A stretch of 64,000 bases of DNA from Nonomuraea gerenzanensis (GCF_020215645.1 NZ_CP084058.1:9548001-9612000), one strand, 5' to 3'. Shown: positions 1 through 9,240, numbered from the stretch's first letter. The notes: a model not told the origin generated them from the letters alone. Translations and numbers: made by a program.

Positions 1-941
1 GGTGTGTCGGGCACCCCTTCGAGCTGGTCGATGAGCGCGTCAACAGCCAGGCGGGCCAGCTCGCCCGCCGGCGCCGCCATGACGGTCAGCTCGGGCTCGA
101 TCATCTCGCCCAGCTCCCGCGTGGTGGACGCCGAGATGACGGACACGTCGCCGGGGATGGCGCGGCCGGCCGCCCGCAGCCCCTTGGCCAGGCCCGCCGA
201 GGCGCCCTCGTTGACGAGGATGACGGCGGTGCGGTCGGGATGCTCCACGCACAGCGTACGCGCGGCCTCCCTCCCGCCGGCCGACGTGCTCTCGACCGCG
301 ACGATCACGGGCGGCACGCCGAGCGGCTCGATCGCGTCACGGTAGGCCGACTCGACCCGCATGATGCGGCCGGGCCCCGGGCCGCCCTTGGTGTGCTGGG
401 TGACCAGCGCGATGCGCTCGTGGCCGTAGGAGCGCAGGTGGGCGACCGCCTCGTGGACGGTGGCGGCGAAGTCGATGTCCACGTACGGCAGGTCGTCGTC
501 CTCGGTGCGGCCGATCAGCGCGAACGGCAGGCCGGAGGCGACCAGCCGCTCCACCCGGGAGTCACGGATCTGCACCTCCATCAGCAGCGCGCCGTCCACC
601 AGCCCGCCCGCGAGCAGATGTGACATCTGCTCGTCGTCGTTGACCGGCCACAGCACCAGGTCGTAGCCGCGCGCGCGGGCGCCGTGCGCGGCGCCCATGA
701 CGAACTGGATCACCGTGGCGTTCGGCCGCGACTCCAGGTCGGGGTGGAGCAGGGCGAGGATGCGGGTGCGCGAGCTGGCCAGGGCGCGCGCCACGACGTT
801 GCGCCGGTAGTTGAGCTCCTCGATGGCCGCCTCGATGCGGGCCCGGGTCTCCGGCGCGACCCGTTTGGTGCCGTTGAGCACGAAGGACACCGTGGCGATG
901 GAGACGTTCGCCCGCGCGGCGACGTCGCGCATCGTGACCAT
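1..941 (-). CDS. LacI-family transcriptional regulator (3' end cut by window)
   Basis: The reading frame runs off the left edge, so the C-terminus is missing; 313 residues are visible. An N-terminal helix-turn-helix (MRDVAARANVSIATVSFVL) is followed by the hinge and the periplasmic-binding-protein-like sensor domain, with the usual LacI/GalR layout. Start: ATG at 941, or ATG at 932 three codons later; neither has a clear ribosome site. It is divergent from the sugar-binding-protein gene at 1180, and two LacI-type palindromes lie in the shared intergenic region. It is therefore probably the local repressor of the sugar operon, relieved by the imported sugar or a derivative. The ligand cannot be read from the sequence. 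Confidence 0.93.
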   Translation of the reverse strand, partial: MVTMRDVAARANVSIATVSFVLNGTKRVAPETRARIEAAIEELNYRRNVVARALASSRTRILALLHPDLESRPNATVIQFVMGAAHGARARGYDLVLWPVNDDEQMSHLLAGGLVDGALLMEVQIRDSRVERLVASGLPFALIGRTEDDDLPYVDIDFAATVHEAVAHLRSYGHERIALVTQHTKGGPGPGRIMRVESAYRDAIEPLGVPPVIVAVESTSAGGREAARTLCVEHPDRTAVILVNEGASAGLAKGLRAAGRAIPGDVSVISASTTRELGEMIEPELTVMAAPAGELARLAVDALIDQLEGVPDT

Positions 942-998
942 GGCTGCCCGCTCTTTCCGTGAGGAAGCACTGCGACTATATCTCCAGGCCGCCTTCGG

Positions 999-1078
999 CA
1001 AAACGCTTAACTTGTTGTTGACATCACGGACAGATCAGCGCAACATACACAACAAGCGAACGCCGGTTAAGCGCTTTG
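999..1078. promoter_or_regulatory. Divergent control region with two LacI-type operators
   Basis: Two sites with the LacI/GalR core lie between the divergent regulator and importer genes: CAAAACGCTTAAC at 999-1011 and GGTTAAGCGCTTTG at 1065-1078. Between them is a -35-like TTGACA (1018-1023) with AACATA 18 bases downstream as a weak -10 candidate for the rightward operon. An operator on either side of the promoter suits repression by the neighbouring LacI protein. The -10 assignment is uncertain. Confidence 0.6.
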
Positions 1079-1179
1079 ATCGATCAGTGCCCGCCTGGCT
1101 CATCACCTCCATCTCCCCTGCTCGCAAGCCCTCCACTGCCGATTTCCGCGACCCGATCCAACGGGACAGGAGTCATCAC

Positions 1180-2406
1180 ATGGAGACAGCGCGGAAGCGC
1201 CCGGGAAAGGCGCCGAAAGTGGCTGTCGCGGCGGCGGTGCTCGCTCCTCTCACGCTGACCGCGTGCGGCGGAGCGGCCGCCTCCGGCACGGAATCCCCGA
1301 ACACGCTGACCATCCAGGACTACTACGACGAGGCCCAGGACCCGATCTACCACTCCTGCGCGCGCGGCACCGGCGTCTCCATCGAGATCAGCCACGTCGC
1401 GGGCCCCGGCCTGATCCCCAAGGTGCTCCAGCAGAGCTCCTCCCGCACCCTGCCCGACGTGCTCATGCTCGACAACCCCGACGTGCAGCAGATCGCCGAG
1501 TCCGGCGCGCTCTCCCCGCTGTCCGACTACGGCGTCACCGGCGAGGGCATCCTGCCCGCCGTGGTGAAGGCCGGCACGTACGCGGGCAAGCTGTACGGGC
1601 TCGCCCCCGCCGTGAACACGCTGAGCATCTTCTACAACAAGGACCTGTTCCGGCAGGCCGGCATCACCACCCCGCCCGCTACCTGGGCCGAGCTGCGCGC
1701 GACCGCGAAGAGGCTGACCGGCCAGGGCCGCTACGGCTTCGCGATGAGCACCGTCAACACCTACGAGGGCACCTGGCAGTTCCTGCCGTTCATGTGGGGC
1801 AACGGCGGCACCGAGCAGGACATCACGACGCCGCCGACCGTCCAGGCGGTGCAGTTCCTCCTCGATCTGCAGAACGACGGGTCGATGTCCAGGAGCTCGA
1901 TCATCTGGAGCCAGGACGACGTGATCGACCAGTTCATCGCGGGCAAGGCGGCGATGGTGGTCAACGGGCCGTGGCAGCTGCCCGCCCTGCGGGAGCAGCG
2001 CGACCTCGACTGGGGCGTCTTCACGATCCCCAAGCGCGACCCGTCGCAGACCACGGTCGCGCCGCTCGGCGGCGAGGTCTTCACCGTGCCGCGCACCGGG
2101 AACCAGGCCAAAATGGCCAAGGCGGGGCAGTTCGTGAAATGCCTCGTCTCCCCCGACAGGCAGCTCCAGTCGGCGCAGGTCAAGCAGATGGTGCCGGCGA
2201 ACCCCGACGTCGCCGCCCGGGCCGCCGAACAGGACCCGGCGCTCGCCCCGTTCGTCACCACCGTACGGACCGCGCGCTCGCGTACCGCGCTGCTCGGCCC
2301 CGACTGGCCGCAGGCGGCGACCAAGATCTACAACGCCGTGCAGATCGCGCTGACGGGCAAGGCCGCTCCCGCCGAGGCCCTGCGCCAGGCGCAGGGCGAG
2401 CAGTAA
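1180..2406 (+). CDS. Extracellular solute-binding lipoprotein of a sugar ABC transporter
   Basis: A 408-residue CUT1-type sugar-binding protein, the extracytoplasmic receptor of the importer encoded by the next two genes. The N-terminus has basic residues, a hydrophobic stretch and a lipobox (LTAC) with Cys29, so it should be a lipid-anchored lipoprotein. The body has the two-lobed SBP_bac_1 features (LYGLAPAVNTLSIFYNKDLF; later FIAGKAAMVVNGPW). The start is ATG at 1180, preceded by GGACAGGAG. It opens an operon with 12-base or shorter gaps to the permeases. The substrate is unknown; the ThuA and dehydrogenase genes downstream favour a disaccharide or modified sugar. Confidence 0.93.
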   Translation: METARKRPGKAPKVAVAAAVLAPLTLTACGGAAASGTESPNTLTIQDYYDEAQDPIYHSCARGTGVSIEISHVAGPGLIPKVLQQSSSRTLPDVLMLDNPDVQQIAESGALSPLSDYGVTGEGILPAVVKAGTYAGKLYGLAPAVNTLSIFYNKDLFRQAGITTPPATWAELRATAKRLTGQGRYGFAMSTVNTYEGTWQFLPFMWGNGGTEQDITTPPTVQAVQFLLDLQNDGSMSRSSIIWSQDDVIDQFIAGKAAMVVNGPWQLPALREQRDLDWGVFTIPKRDPSQTTVAPLGGEVFTVPRTGNQAKMAKAGQFVKCLVSPDRQLQSAQVKQMVPANPDVAARAAEQDPALAPFVTTVRTARSRTALLGPDWPQAATKIYNAVQIALTGKAAPAEALRQAQGEQ

Positions 2407-2418
2407 GGAGCACCGTTG

Positions 2419-3357
2419 ATGACCTCAGCCCAGCTGAGCCTGCCGATCGCGGCGGGCGAGCGCCGCACGTCGAGGTGGGCCCGGTTGCTGCGGCGGGCCA
2501 CGCCGTGGCTGTTCTGCCTGCCCGCGATCGTGTTCGTGGCGATGTTCTTCGGCTATCCGATCGTGCAGAACGCCGTCATGAGCTTCCAGGAGTACACGAC
2601 CGCGACGTTCTACAGCGGCCGGGCGCCCTGGGTGGGTGTGGCCAACTACGCGACGATCCTGTCGAGCTACCTGTTCACGACGACCCTGGTGAACACCGCG
2701 CTGTTCACGATCGGGTCGATCACCTTCCAGTTCGTGATCGGGCTGGCGCTGGCGCTGTTCTTCAAGCGCAACTTCCCGCTCGGCGGGTTCCTGCGGGCCA
2801 TGCTGCTGCTGCCGTGGCTGATCCCGCTGATCGCCTCCAGCGCCGTCTGGAAGTGGCTGCTCGACCAGGAGAGCGGCGCGCTCAACCAGTTCCTCGGCCT
2901 GTTCGGGGTGCCGGCGGTGCCCTGGCTGGTCGATCCGACGCTCGCGCTCATCGGCGTGATCGGGGTGAACATCTGGCTGGGCATCCCGTTCAACGTCGCC
3001 ATCCTCTACAGCGGGCTGCAGGCGGTCCCGAAGGAGTTGTACGAGGCGGGGTCGCTGGACGGGGCGACCGGGTGGAAGGCGTTCCGGCACATCACGTGGC
3101 CGAACCTGCGGCCCGTGGTCAGCGTCGTGATCGTGCTCGGCGTGGTGTACACGCTCAAGGTCGTCGACATCATCCTCGGCCTGACCGGTGGCGGCCCGGC
3201 CAACTCCACGCAGACGCTGGCGACGAACGCGTACAACAAGTCTTTTGTGGAGTTCGACTTCGGGCAGGGTGCCGCGATCAGCAACGTGCTCATCGTCGTG
3301 TCCCTCGTCTTCGCCCTGGTCTACCTGTATCTCACGCGCCGGGAGCCGACCGAATGA
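2419..3357 (+). CDS. Sugar ABC transporter permease (MalF-type)
   Basis: A 312-residue inner-membrane permease with about six membrane segments. The cytoplasmic EAA loop that docks the ATPase is clear (EAGSLDGATGWKAFRHITWP). ATG at 2419 is chosen over the TTG at 2416 because AAGGAG lies 8 bases upstream, just after the binding-protein stop. Its stop overlaps the start of the next permease (ATGA). It should form a heterodimer with that protein and use an ATPase encoded elsewhere. Confidence 0.95.
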   Translation: MTSAQLSLPIAAGERRTSRWARLLRRATPWLFCLPAIVFVAMFFGYPIVQNAVMSFQEYTTATFYSGRAPWVGVANYATILSSYLFTTTLVNTALFTIGSITFQFVIGLALALFFKRNFPLGGFLRAMLLLPWLIPLIASSAVWKWLLDQESGALNQFLGLFGVPAVPWLVDPTLALIGVIGVNIWLGIPFNVAILYSGLQAVPKELYEAGSLDGATGWKAFRHITWPNLRPVVSVVIVLGVVYTLKVVDIILGLTGGGPANSTQTLATNAYNKSFVEFDFGQGAAISNVLIVVSLVFALVYLYLTRREPTE

Positions 3358-4205
3358 GCCTCAACATCCCGCTCGTGCCGAGAGCCGCGCGCAGGAACCT
3401 CGACCTGCGCCGGCTACCCTTGACCGCCCTGGGCGTCCTCTTCCTGGCCGTGATGCTCTTCCCGGTCTACTGGATGGTCAACAGCAGCCTGCAGTCCAGC
3501 TCCGGTGCCACCACCAGAGACTGGTTCCCGCTCGACGCCACGTTCTCCGGCTACGAGAAGGCCATCACCGAGCAGGGCCCGAACTTCGTCACCAGCCTGC
3601 TCATCGCCCTCGGCACCGTCGTCCTCACCCTGATCATCGCCACCCCGGCCGCCTACGGCCTGTCCCGCATCCGCTCGCGCGGCGCGAGCGCGTTCGTACT
3701 GGTGCTGCTGATCACGCAGATGATCCCCGCCATGGTCATCGCGAACGCGCTCTACCCGCTGTTCAACTCGCTCTTCCTGATCAACAACGTCTTCGGCCTG
3801 ATCCTCGCCAACACGGCCGCGGGCATCCCGTTCGCGGTGCTGCTCATCCGGGCGTTCATGGGATCCATCCCGCGGGCGCTGGTGGAGGCGGCGATGGTGG
3901 ACGGGGCCGGTCACCTGCGGGCGTTCGTCTCGATCGTGGTGCCGATCAGCAAGAACGCGATCGTGACGGCCGCCCTGTTCACGTTCCTGTCGGCGTGGAG
4001 CGACTTCCTGTTCGCCCTGACCCTGACCAGCACGCCGGAAGTCCGGCCCATCACCCTCGGCATCTACGACTACATCAGCGCGAACACGCAGGACTGGGAC
4101 ACGGTGATGGCCACGGCGGTGCTCGCCTCCGTCCCCGCGGCCCTGCTCCTGATCTTCGCGCAGCGTTACATCGCGGCAGGCGCCGTCGCCGGCGCCGTCA
4201 AGTGA
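3354..4205 (+). CDS. Sugar ABC transporter permease (MalG-type)
   Basis: A 283-residue CUT1 permease with six predicted membrane segments and an EAA loop ([20 protein letters not shown]). ATG at 3354 overlaps the previous stop codon by an ATGA junction, so translation is probably coupled to MalF. It ends 13 bases before the ThuA-like gene. As in many actinomycete sugar importers, no ATP-binding subunit is in the operon; a shared MsiK-like ATPase elsewhere is the usual answer, which is an inference here. Confidence 0.95.
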   Translation: MSLNIPLVPRAARRNLDLRRLPLTALGVLFLAVMLFPVYWMVNSSLQSSSGATTRDWFPLDATFSGYEKAITEQGPNFVTSLLIALGTVVLTLIIATPAAYGLSRIRSRGASAFVLVLLITQMIPAMVIANALYPLFNSLFLINNVFGLILANTAAGIPFAVLLIRAFMGSIPRALVEAAMVDGAGHLRAFVSIVVPISKNAIVTAALFTFLSAWSDFLFALTLTSTPEVRPITLGIYDYISANTQDWDTVMATAVLASVPAALLLIFAQRYIAAGAVAGAVK

Positions 4206-4218
4206 GGAGTTCCCTGAT

Positions 4219-4998
4219 ATGACGATCCGTGTCCTGGTGTGGGGCGAGAACCGCCACGAGCAGGCCGAGCCCGAAGTCGCCAAGATCTACCCGGACGGCA
4301 TGCACAACGCCATCCGGCGGGGGGTGGAGGCCCGGCTGGGCGAGCGGGCGACCGTACGGACCGCCACCCTTGACGACCCCGAGCACGGGCTCACCGAAGA
4401 GGTGCTCGCCGAAACCGACGTGCTGACGTGGTGGGGGCACGCCGCCCATGGGGAGGTGGCGGACGAGGTGGTGGAGCGCGTGCACCGGCACGTCCTGTCG
4501 GGCATGGGGTTGCTGGTGCTGCACTCCGGCCACTGGTCGAAGATCTTCACCAAGCTGATGGGCACCACGTGCACGCTGCGGTGGCGCAGCGAGAACGACC
4601 GCGAGCTGATCTGGACGGTCGCGCCGAGCCACCCCATCGCGCGCGGCGTCCCGCACCCGATCGAGATCCCCGCCCAGGAGATGTACGGGGAGCAGTTCGA
4701 CATCCCGACGCCCGACGAGCTGATCTTCATCAGTTCGTTCAGCGGGGGTGAGGTGTTCAGGAGCGGGTGCACGTTCCGGCGGGGCAATGGCAAGATCTTC
4801 TACTTCAGCCCCGGGGATCAGGACTATCCCGTCTATCACCACCCCGACGTGCTGCAGGTCATCGCCAACGGCGTGGAGTGGGCGGCCGGGGATCCGGGGC
4901 GGCGGGAGTTGCCCACCTTGCTGCGGTACGAGGTGGGCGACTTCTTCAACGGGCACGGGTACCGGGGGGCGATGCACAACAAGGAGGGCGCTCAGTGA
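4219..4998 (+). CDS. ThuA-domain protein (trehalose-utilisation type)
   Basis: A 259-residue protein of the ThuA family, a class I glutamine-amidotransferase-like fold found with ThuB-type dehydrogenases in rhizobial trehalose/maltitol operons. Visible family features include [10 protein letters not shown] at the N-terminus, the [13 protein letters not shown] strand and loop, and [12 protein letters not shown] at 4219 follows a good GAGGAG. It overlaps the dehydrogenase gene by four bases (GTGA). Biochemistry of the family is thin; in Sinorhizobium ThuA/ThuB act on sugars through keto intermediates. A role in converting the imported sugar is inferred from context. Confidence 0.88.
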   Translation: MTIRVLVWGENRHEQAEPEVAKIYPDGMHNAIRRGVEARLGERATVRTATLDDPEHGLTEEVLAETDVLTWWGHAAHGEVADEVVERVHRHVLSGMGLLVLHSGHWSKIFTKLMGTTCTLRWRSENDRELIWTVAPSHPIARGVPHPIEIPAQEMYGEQFDIPTPDELIFISSFSGGEVFRSGCTFRRGNGKIFYFSPGDQDYPVYHHPDVLQVIANGVEWAAGDPGRRELPTLLRYEVGDFFNGHGYRGAMHNKEGAQ

Positions 4999-6101
4999 GT
5001 GGGCGGCCGGTGCGAGTGGTGCAGGTGGGGGCCGGGGCCATGGGGGCGGCCTGGCTGCGTACGCTGGCCGGAGCCGAGGAGGTCGAGGTCGTGGGGGTGG
5101 CCGATCTGGATGTGGGGCGGGCGGAGGCCGCCGTACGCGCGGCCGGCCTCACGGGCGCCGGGGTGAGCGGCGGCCCGGTCAGGGTGGCCGGTTCGCTCGG
5201 TGAGCTGCTCGCCGTGGTCGACGCCGACGCGGTCGTGAACGTCACCATCCCGGCGGCGCACAGCACGGTCAACATCGAGGCGCTCTTCGCCGGCCTCCCC
5301 GTCCTGTGCGAGAAACCGGCCGCCCCGACCCTCGCCGAAGCCCTCGTCCAGGCCGCAGCCGCCGAGGCCACCGGCCGGCTCCTGATGATCAGCCAGTCCC
5401 GCCGCTACTTCGCCGCCCTGACCACCTTCCGCGACCGGATCACCCAACTCGGCGCCCCCGGCCTGCTCACCACCGACTTCTTCCGCGCCCCCCACTTCGG
5501 CGGCTTCCGCGACGAGATGCCCCACCCCCTCCTGATCGACATGGCCATCCACGCCTTCGACGCCAGCCGCTTCCTGCTCGGCGCGGAACCGGTCTCGGTC
5601 GTGTGCGAAAGCTGGAACCCCGCCTGGAGCTGGTACCAGGGCGACGCGTCGGCCACCGCCACGTTCCTCTTCTCCGACGGCACCCGATACGTCTTCACCG
5701 GCAGCTGGTGCGCGGAGGGCCGGGACACGTCCTGGAACGGCGAATGGCGAGCCGTCGGCGCCGGCGGCACCGCCACCTGGGACGGTGAGGGACGCGTCAC
5801 CTCCAGCGCGGCGGGGGTGGAGGAGGAGGTCCCGCCGGGCGCGCACGAGCAGATCGCCGGCGCGCTCGTCGAGTTCGTGGGCGCGGTCCGGACGGGCGCG
5901 GAGCCGGCCGGCTCGATCAAGGGCAACCTGCGCAGCCTGGCCATGGTGGAGGCGGCCGTCCGGTCGGCCGAGACCGGTGAACGGGTGAACATCGGCGCGT
6001 TGCTGGAACAGGCTTATGAGGAGGCACTCGCCTTGCCGGCGCGGGAGGAGATCAGGCAGCAGCTGAAGTCGTGGGGCGCGGCGGCGACCATCCTCAGCTG
6101 A
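4995..6101 (+). CDS. Gfo/Idh/MocA-family sugar dehydrogenase
   Basis: A 368-residue NAD(P)-dependent oxidoreductase. The N-terminal Rossmann fold starts [14 protein letters not shown], the CEKP motif that places the catalytic lysine is at VLCEKPAAP, and the C-terminal alpha/beta domain carries the family HP/H residues ([11 protein letters not shown]). GTG at 4995 overlaps the ThuA stop and has AAGGAGGG seven bases upstream, which decides the start. It is the last gene of the sugar operon and is probably the ThuB counterpart that oxidises the imported sugar. The substrate is not determined. Confidence 0.92.
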   Translation: MSGRPVRVVQVGAGAMGAAWLRTLAGAEEVEVVGVADLDVGRAEAAVRAAGLTGAGVSGGPVRVAGSLGELLAVVDADAVVNVTIPAAHSTVNIEALFAGLPVLCEKPAAPTLAEALVQAAAAEATGRLLMISQSRRYFAALTTFRDRITQLGAPGLLTTDFFRAPHFGGFRDEMPHPLLIDMAIHAFDASRFLLGAEPVSVVCESWNPAWSWYQGDASATATFLFSDGTRYVFTGSWCAEGRDTSWNGEWRAVGAGGTATWDGEGRVTSSAAGVEEEVPPGAHEQIAGALVEFVGAVRTGAEPAGSIKGNLRSLAMVEAAVRSAETGERVNIGALLEQAYEEALALPAREEIRQQLKSWGAAATILS

Positions 6102-6112
6102 GCTCCTCGCCG

Positions 6113-6220
6113 CGGCTGTGGTCGTGGCTGTAGTCGTGGCTGTGGTTGCGGCTGTGGTTGCGGTCGCGGCTGCGGCTGCGGCTGCGGCTGCGGTCGCGGC
6201 TGCGGTCGCGGCTGCGGCTG
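6113..6220. repeat. Hexanucleotide tandem repeat, about 18 units
   Basis: Eighteen consecutive 6-base units, variants of CGGCTG, TGGCTG, CGGTCG and TGGTCG, begin 12 bases after the dehydrogenase stop. The tract becomes purer towards the middle (four perfect CGGCTG units). One minus-strand frame would encode a Ser-Arg dipeptide run, but no ribosome site supports a gene. The rest of the gap to 6337 holds nothing I recognise. Confidence 0.85.
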
Positions 6221-6337
6221 GAACTAGGACTAAGACTGGGGCTGAGGCCGGGACGCCTGCTGTGGCGTGCAACGCGGGCGTGGGTCACGGATGCGTTCAG
6301 AACCCAACCCGTGACCCACGACGCGTCACCCGGCTAC

Positions 6338-7717
6338 TCAGCGGACGTGATGACGATCAGGCAACATGGGATCGTCCGGCAGTGGCGCCGCCTCCGGAAG
6401 CCGCCGAGCCGGAGCCACCTCGGCCCACCGCAGCAACGTATCCGTCGCCGCCACCCGATCAGCCTCGGACAACAACGCGATGGACGCCCCATGGTTGGCG
6501 CCCGGCGCCACGTACAGATGGGAATCGCGCCTGCTCGGCACGAACCGCTCAGCACTCCACGGATCATTCTCACCGTAGACGAACAACATCCGCTCCGACC
6601 GCGTACGCACCCAGAGGTCCACGTCCAGCATCGGCCGCGGATCGTGCCGGGAGCGCAGCTCCACGGGAAGCACCGAGTTGGGCTGGTAGAGCCCCCGATA
6701 CCGGGTCAGCCCGCGCAGGTGCCGGAAGGCGAGGTCGGGCCAGCCGAGCTGGGTGGCCGCCTGGTAGTAGTACGGCGCGTAGTACTCCATGCCCTGGTCG
6801 GTGTAGAAGCTGAACGAGGCGACGTTGTCGATCCAGGCGTACAGTTCCTCGTCCGTGGCGGTCGCGGGCGGCACGGACGCGCAGTCGGCCACGCCGGAGT
6901 ACTGCCAGAACGCCCACGCCGTGTCCAGGATCGTCATCTCGAACGACCGGTCGGCGCTGCCCAGCGTTCTGGCGAAGGTGTAACCGTTGCGCGCGGCGTC
7001 CGCCTCCAGCAGCGCCACCATCCGCGCGCGCCGCTTGAGCGCCTCACGCTGCACGTCCTCCAGCGCGGTACGGCAGGACTCGGTGCCGACGCGGGCGAAG
7101 AAGCGGTCGTAGGCGTGGTCCAGCGGGTTGATCGGGTCGTTCGGCGCGACGTAGGCCACCACGCCGTCCACATCGTCGGGATAGAAGCGGCGGTGGTAGA
7201 CGGAGGTCATCCCGCCCTTGCTCACGCCCGTCTGGATCCACTTCCCGGAGTAGATCGTCCTGAGCGCCTGCACGATCCGGTGCTCGTCGGTCGCCTCCTG
7301 CCAGATGGTCAGATCGTGCCAGTCAGCCGGGGACGGGCGGGAGGAGCGGAAGAACCGGTGCTCGACGGACACCTGGTTGCCGTCGATCAGGCGGGTCGGC
7401 TCGGTACGCGAGGCCGTCGGGTTCACCGGCAGCCCGTACCCGCTGGTGGCGAGCACGACGGGCGCCTGCTCCGAGCGGTGGAGCAGGGTGAGCCGCTGCT
7501 GGAAGGTGCCCGCACCGGGGTCCCGGTGGTCGGCGGGCTGCGTGTAGCTCAGGACGAAGAACCGATAGCCCGCCGGCTGGGTCTCCGACACGACGGTCAG
7601 TCCGGTGATGGCCTTGAGCCGTTCCAACAGATCGTCCTGGGCCGCGGCGGTGGCCGAGGCGGCGGGCAGGACGAGAGCCAGCAAGGCCGCCAGGGCGGCC
7701 AGAAACCGTAATCGCAC
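6338..7717 (-). CDS. Secreted serine peptidase, family S37 (PS-10 type)
   Basis: A 459-residue secreted alpha/beta-hydrolase-type peptidase related to the Streptomyces PS-10/S37 enzymes, which release small N-terminal peptides. A signal peptide (RLRFLAALAALLALVLPAAS) ends near residue 25. The nucleophile is Ser166 in GVSKGG; the acid and base are probably the Asp of GENDPW and the His of GANHG near the C-terminus. GTG at 7717 is preferred because AAGGAG sits 8 bases upstream; the frame stays open further upstream without a better site. It is a single-gene unit. It probably scavenges peptides outside the cell. Confidence 0.88.
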   Translation of the reverse strand: MRLRFLAALAALLALVLPAASATAAAQDDLLERLKAITGLTVVSETQPAGYRFFVLSYTQPADHRDPGAGTFQQRLTLLHRSEQAPVVLATSGYGLPVNPTASRTEPTRLIDGNQVSVEHRFFRSSRPSPADWHDLTIWQEATDEHRIVQALRTIYSGKWIQTGVSKGGMTSVYHRRFYPDDVDGVVAYVAPNDPINPLDHAYDRFFARVGTESCRTALEDVQREALKRRARMVALLEADAARNGYTFARTLGSADRSFEMTILDTAWAFWQYSGVADCASVPPATATDEELYAWIDNVASFSFYTDQGMEYYAPYYYQAATQLGWPDLAFRHLRGLTRYRGLYQPNSVLPVELRSRHDPRPMLDVDLWVRTRSERMLFVYGENDPWSAERFVPSRRDSHLYVAPGANHGASIALLSEADRVAATDTLLRWAEVAPARRLPEAAPLPDDPMLPDRHHVR

Positions 7718-7976
7718 GGTACGCACTCCTTCGGAGGAGGACCGGTTTCGCCCGAACGTATACCGATCATGCCCCTCCGACCACCCCACCCCTGACACCC
7801 GAACCTGCGGAAAGCCCGCCAGGCTTATTCGGGCGGTCGAGGACGACTCGCGCAATGATCGTGAGTATCACGGCGAGAAGCGTCCCCCGTGGATTCGCGG
7901 AGGCTCCCTTGACAGGCAGCGATGCCCTGAGGGGCCCTACCCTGCCCTGCCCATGACCCCATGCATGGAACCCGGA

Positions 7977-8168
7977 CATCGTCGCCAGCCGAAGCACGCC
8001 CATCCATCACCCCGATGCGCCAGCCGAAGCACCTCAGCTCATCACTCGGCGCGCAAGCCGAGCCACCCCTACCTCATCACCCAGCGCGCAAGCCGCAGCA
8101 CATCATCCTCCTCACCCAGCGCGCAGCCCGCCGCCCCACACCAACCCCATCACCCAGCGCGCAAGCCG
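7977..8168. repeat. Interspersed direct repeats, period 35-37 bases, in a 474-base gene-free gap
   Basis: The gap 7718-8191 has no credible gene. It contains a core close to CATCACCCAGCGCGCAAGCCG at 8005, 8040, 8075, 8111 and 8148, with a partial copy at 7977. Copies are 20-22 bases, separated by 13-17 variable bases. The spacers are too short and the copies too degenerate for CRISPR. The upstream part of the gap presumably holds the promoter of the S37 peptidase gene. Confidence 0.75.
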
Positions 8169-8191
8169 AGGCCCCCACACCAACCCCATCA

Positions 8192-8770
8192 TCACGTGGT
8201 GAAGCGCGACAGAAGGATGGCGAGCCTGCGCTCATGACCATGAGCCGGCAGCCTTCCTGAGCGCATGAGCGTCGCCAGCCCATGCAGCGCCGCCCAGAAC
8301 GTCTCGGTCAGCACCCCCACCCCCTCCTCATCACCATCGTCATCCGCATACGGCCGAACGGCCTCAGCCAGCTCCCCCCACGCCGCCCACAAGGCAGGCG
8401 GCGCGTCAGGATCGGCGAACGGCAGATCCACCCGCTGATGAAACATCGCGTCATAAAGCGCCGGCCGCCACCCAGCGAACGCCGTATACGCCCGCGCGAC
8501 GCCCTCCAGAGCCCCGGCCGCGTCCACCGCCTCCATACGGGCAGCCCGCAACTCCTCACCCAGGCTGGCGAACCCCTCCACCGCCACAGCGGTCACGATC
8601 GCGTCCTTGCCCTTGAAGTGGCTGTAGAGCACCGGCTGGCTGTACTCGACCCGCTCAGCCAGCCGCCGCGTCGTCACCGCCTCCCACCCCTCGGCCTCGG
8701 CCAGCTCCCGAGCCGCCGTAATGATCATCTTCTCCCGCTCGGCCCGCACTCGCTCCCGGCGCGTCTGCAT
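8192..8770 (-). CDS. TetR-family transcriptional regulator
   Basis: A 192-residue TetR repressor. The N-terminal helix-turn-helix is clear (TRRLAERVEYSQPVLYSHFK), followed by a ligand-binding helical domain with the C-terminal pattern common in actinobacterial AcrR-like proteins. ATG at 8770 is preferred to ATG at 8776 because GGAGG lies 7 bases upstream of the former but only 1 base from the latter. It is divergent from a DUF4267 membrane-protein gene, and three copies of one palindrome lie between them, so it probably represses both genes. Confidence 0.92.
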   Translation of the reverse strand: MQTRRERVRAEREKMIITAARELAEAEGWEAVTTRRLAERVEYSQPVLYSHFKGKDAIVTAVAVEGFASLGEELRAARMEAVDAAGALEGVARAYTAFAGWRPALYDAMFHQRVDLPFADPDAPPALWAAWGELAEAVRPYADDDGDEEGVGVLTETFWAALHGLATLMRSGRLPAHGHERRLAILLSRFTT

Positions 8771-8786
8771 CGACATGCCTCCAAAT

Positions 8787-8853
8787 CTAGCACCGCTAGC
8801 GATTCTGTCACCGCTAGTGCTAGCGTTGCTCCTATTCCTAGCACTGCTAGCAC
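8787..8853. promoter_or_regulatory. Three-copy palindromic operator between tetR and DUF4267 gene
   Basis: Three near-identical palindromes are present: CTAGCACCGCTAGC (8787-8800), CCGCTAGTGCTAGCG (8811-8825) and CTAGCACTGCTAGCAC (8838-8853). Spacing between them is 10-12 bases. They fill the region between two divergent starts, so a TetR dimer bound here would cover both promoters. Confidence 0.8.
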
Positions 8854-8865
8854 TTAAGGACGGAC

Positions 8866-9240
8866 ATGCTCACTTACGCTGCCTACGGCCTGGCCATCGC
8901 CCTCAATCTGCTGGTGCTGTTCATCGGCGCCCGCTTCCTTCTCGCACCGCGCCCCGCAGCCGCCGGCTACGGCGTCCCCGCCAAGGAGGACGGCGACCCG
9001 GCCTTCCTCACGATCAAGGGACTGCGCGACGGCAGCTTCGGACTGCTCGGCCTGGCACTCCTGGCCTTCGTCGGCCCGCTGGCCGCCGCCTGGTTCATGG
9101 TGGTCGTCGCCCTGGTGCCGTTGGGGGACACGGTGATCGTGCTGCGGCATGGGGGGACGAAGGCGGTGGCGTTCGGCATCCATTTCGCGACCGCCGTGGT
9201 CGTGCTCCTCAGCGCCGCCCTGCTCTTCGCCGTCAGCTGA
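8866..9240 (+). CDS. DUF4267 small membrane protein
   Basis: A 124-residue protein with four predicted membrane segments, typical of DUF4267. Conserved family stretches are recognisable: the Arg-Phe-Leu-Leu-Ala-Pro-Arg after the first helix, LTIKGLRDGSFGLLGL, and IPLGDxxIVLRHGG-like VPLGDTVIVLRHGG. ATG at 8866 follows AAGGA. The function of the family is unknown; such genes are often under the control of an adjacent TetR regulator, as here. Confidence 0.85.
   Translation: MLTYAAYGLAIALNLLVLFIGARFLLAPRPAAAGYGVPAKEDGDPAFLTIKGLRDGSFGLLGLALLAFVGPLAAAWFMVVVALVPLGDTVIVLRHGGTKAVAFGIHFATAVVVLLSAALLFAVS

Noticed and set aside
1263..3353. Long Arg/Pro/Ala-rich open frame running ahead of the second permease
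   Set aside because: It is an out-of-frame reading of the binding protein and first permease genes; only the part from 3354 is real. High GC produces many such frames across the window.
6094..6288. Ser-Arg-rich 64-residue protein on the minus strand
   Set aside because: It is the translation of a hexanucleotide repeat, with no ribosome site and no neighbour that explains it.
7977..8168. CRISPR array
   Set aside because: Repeats are degenerate, the intervening sequences are only 13-17 bases, and no cas genes are present.
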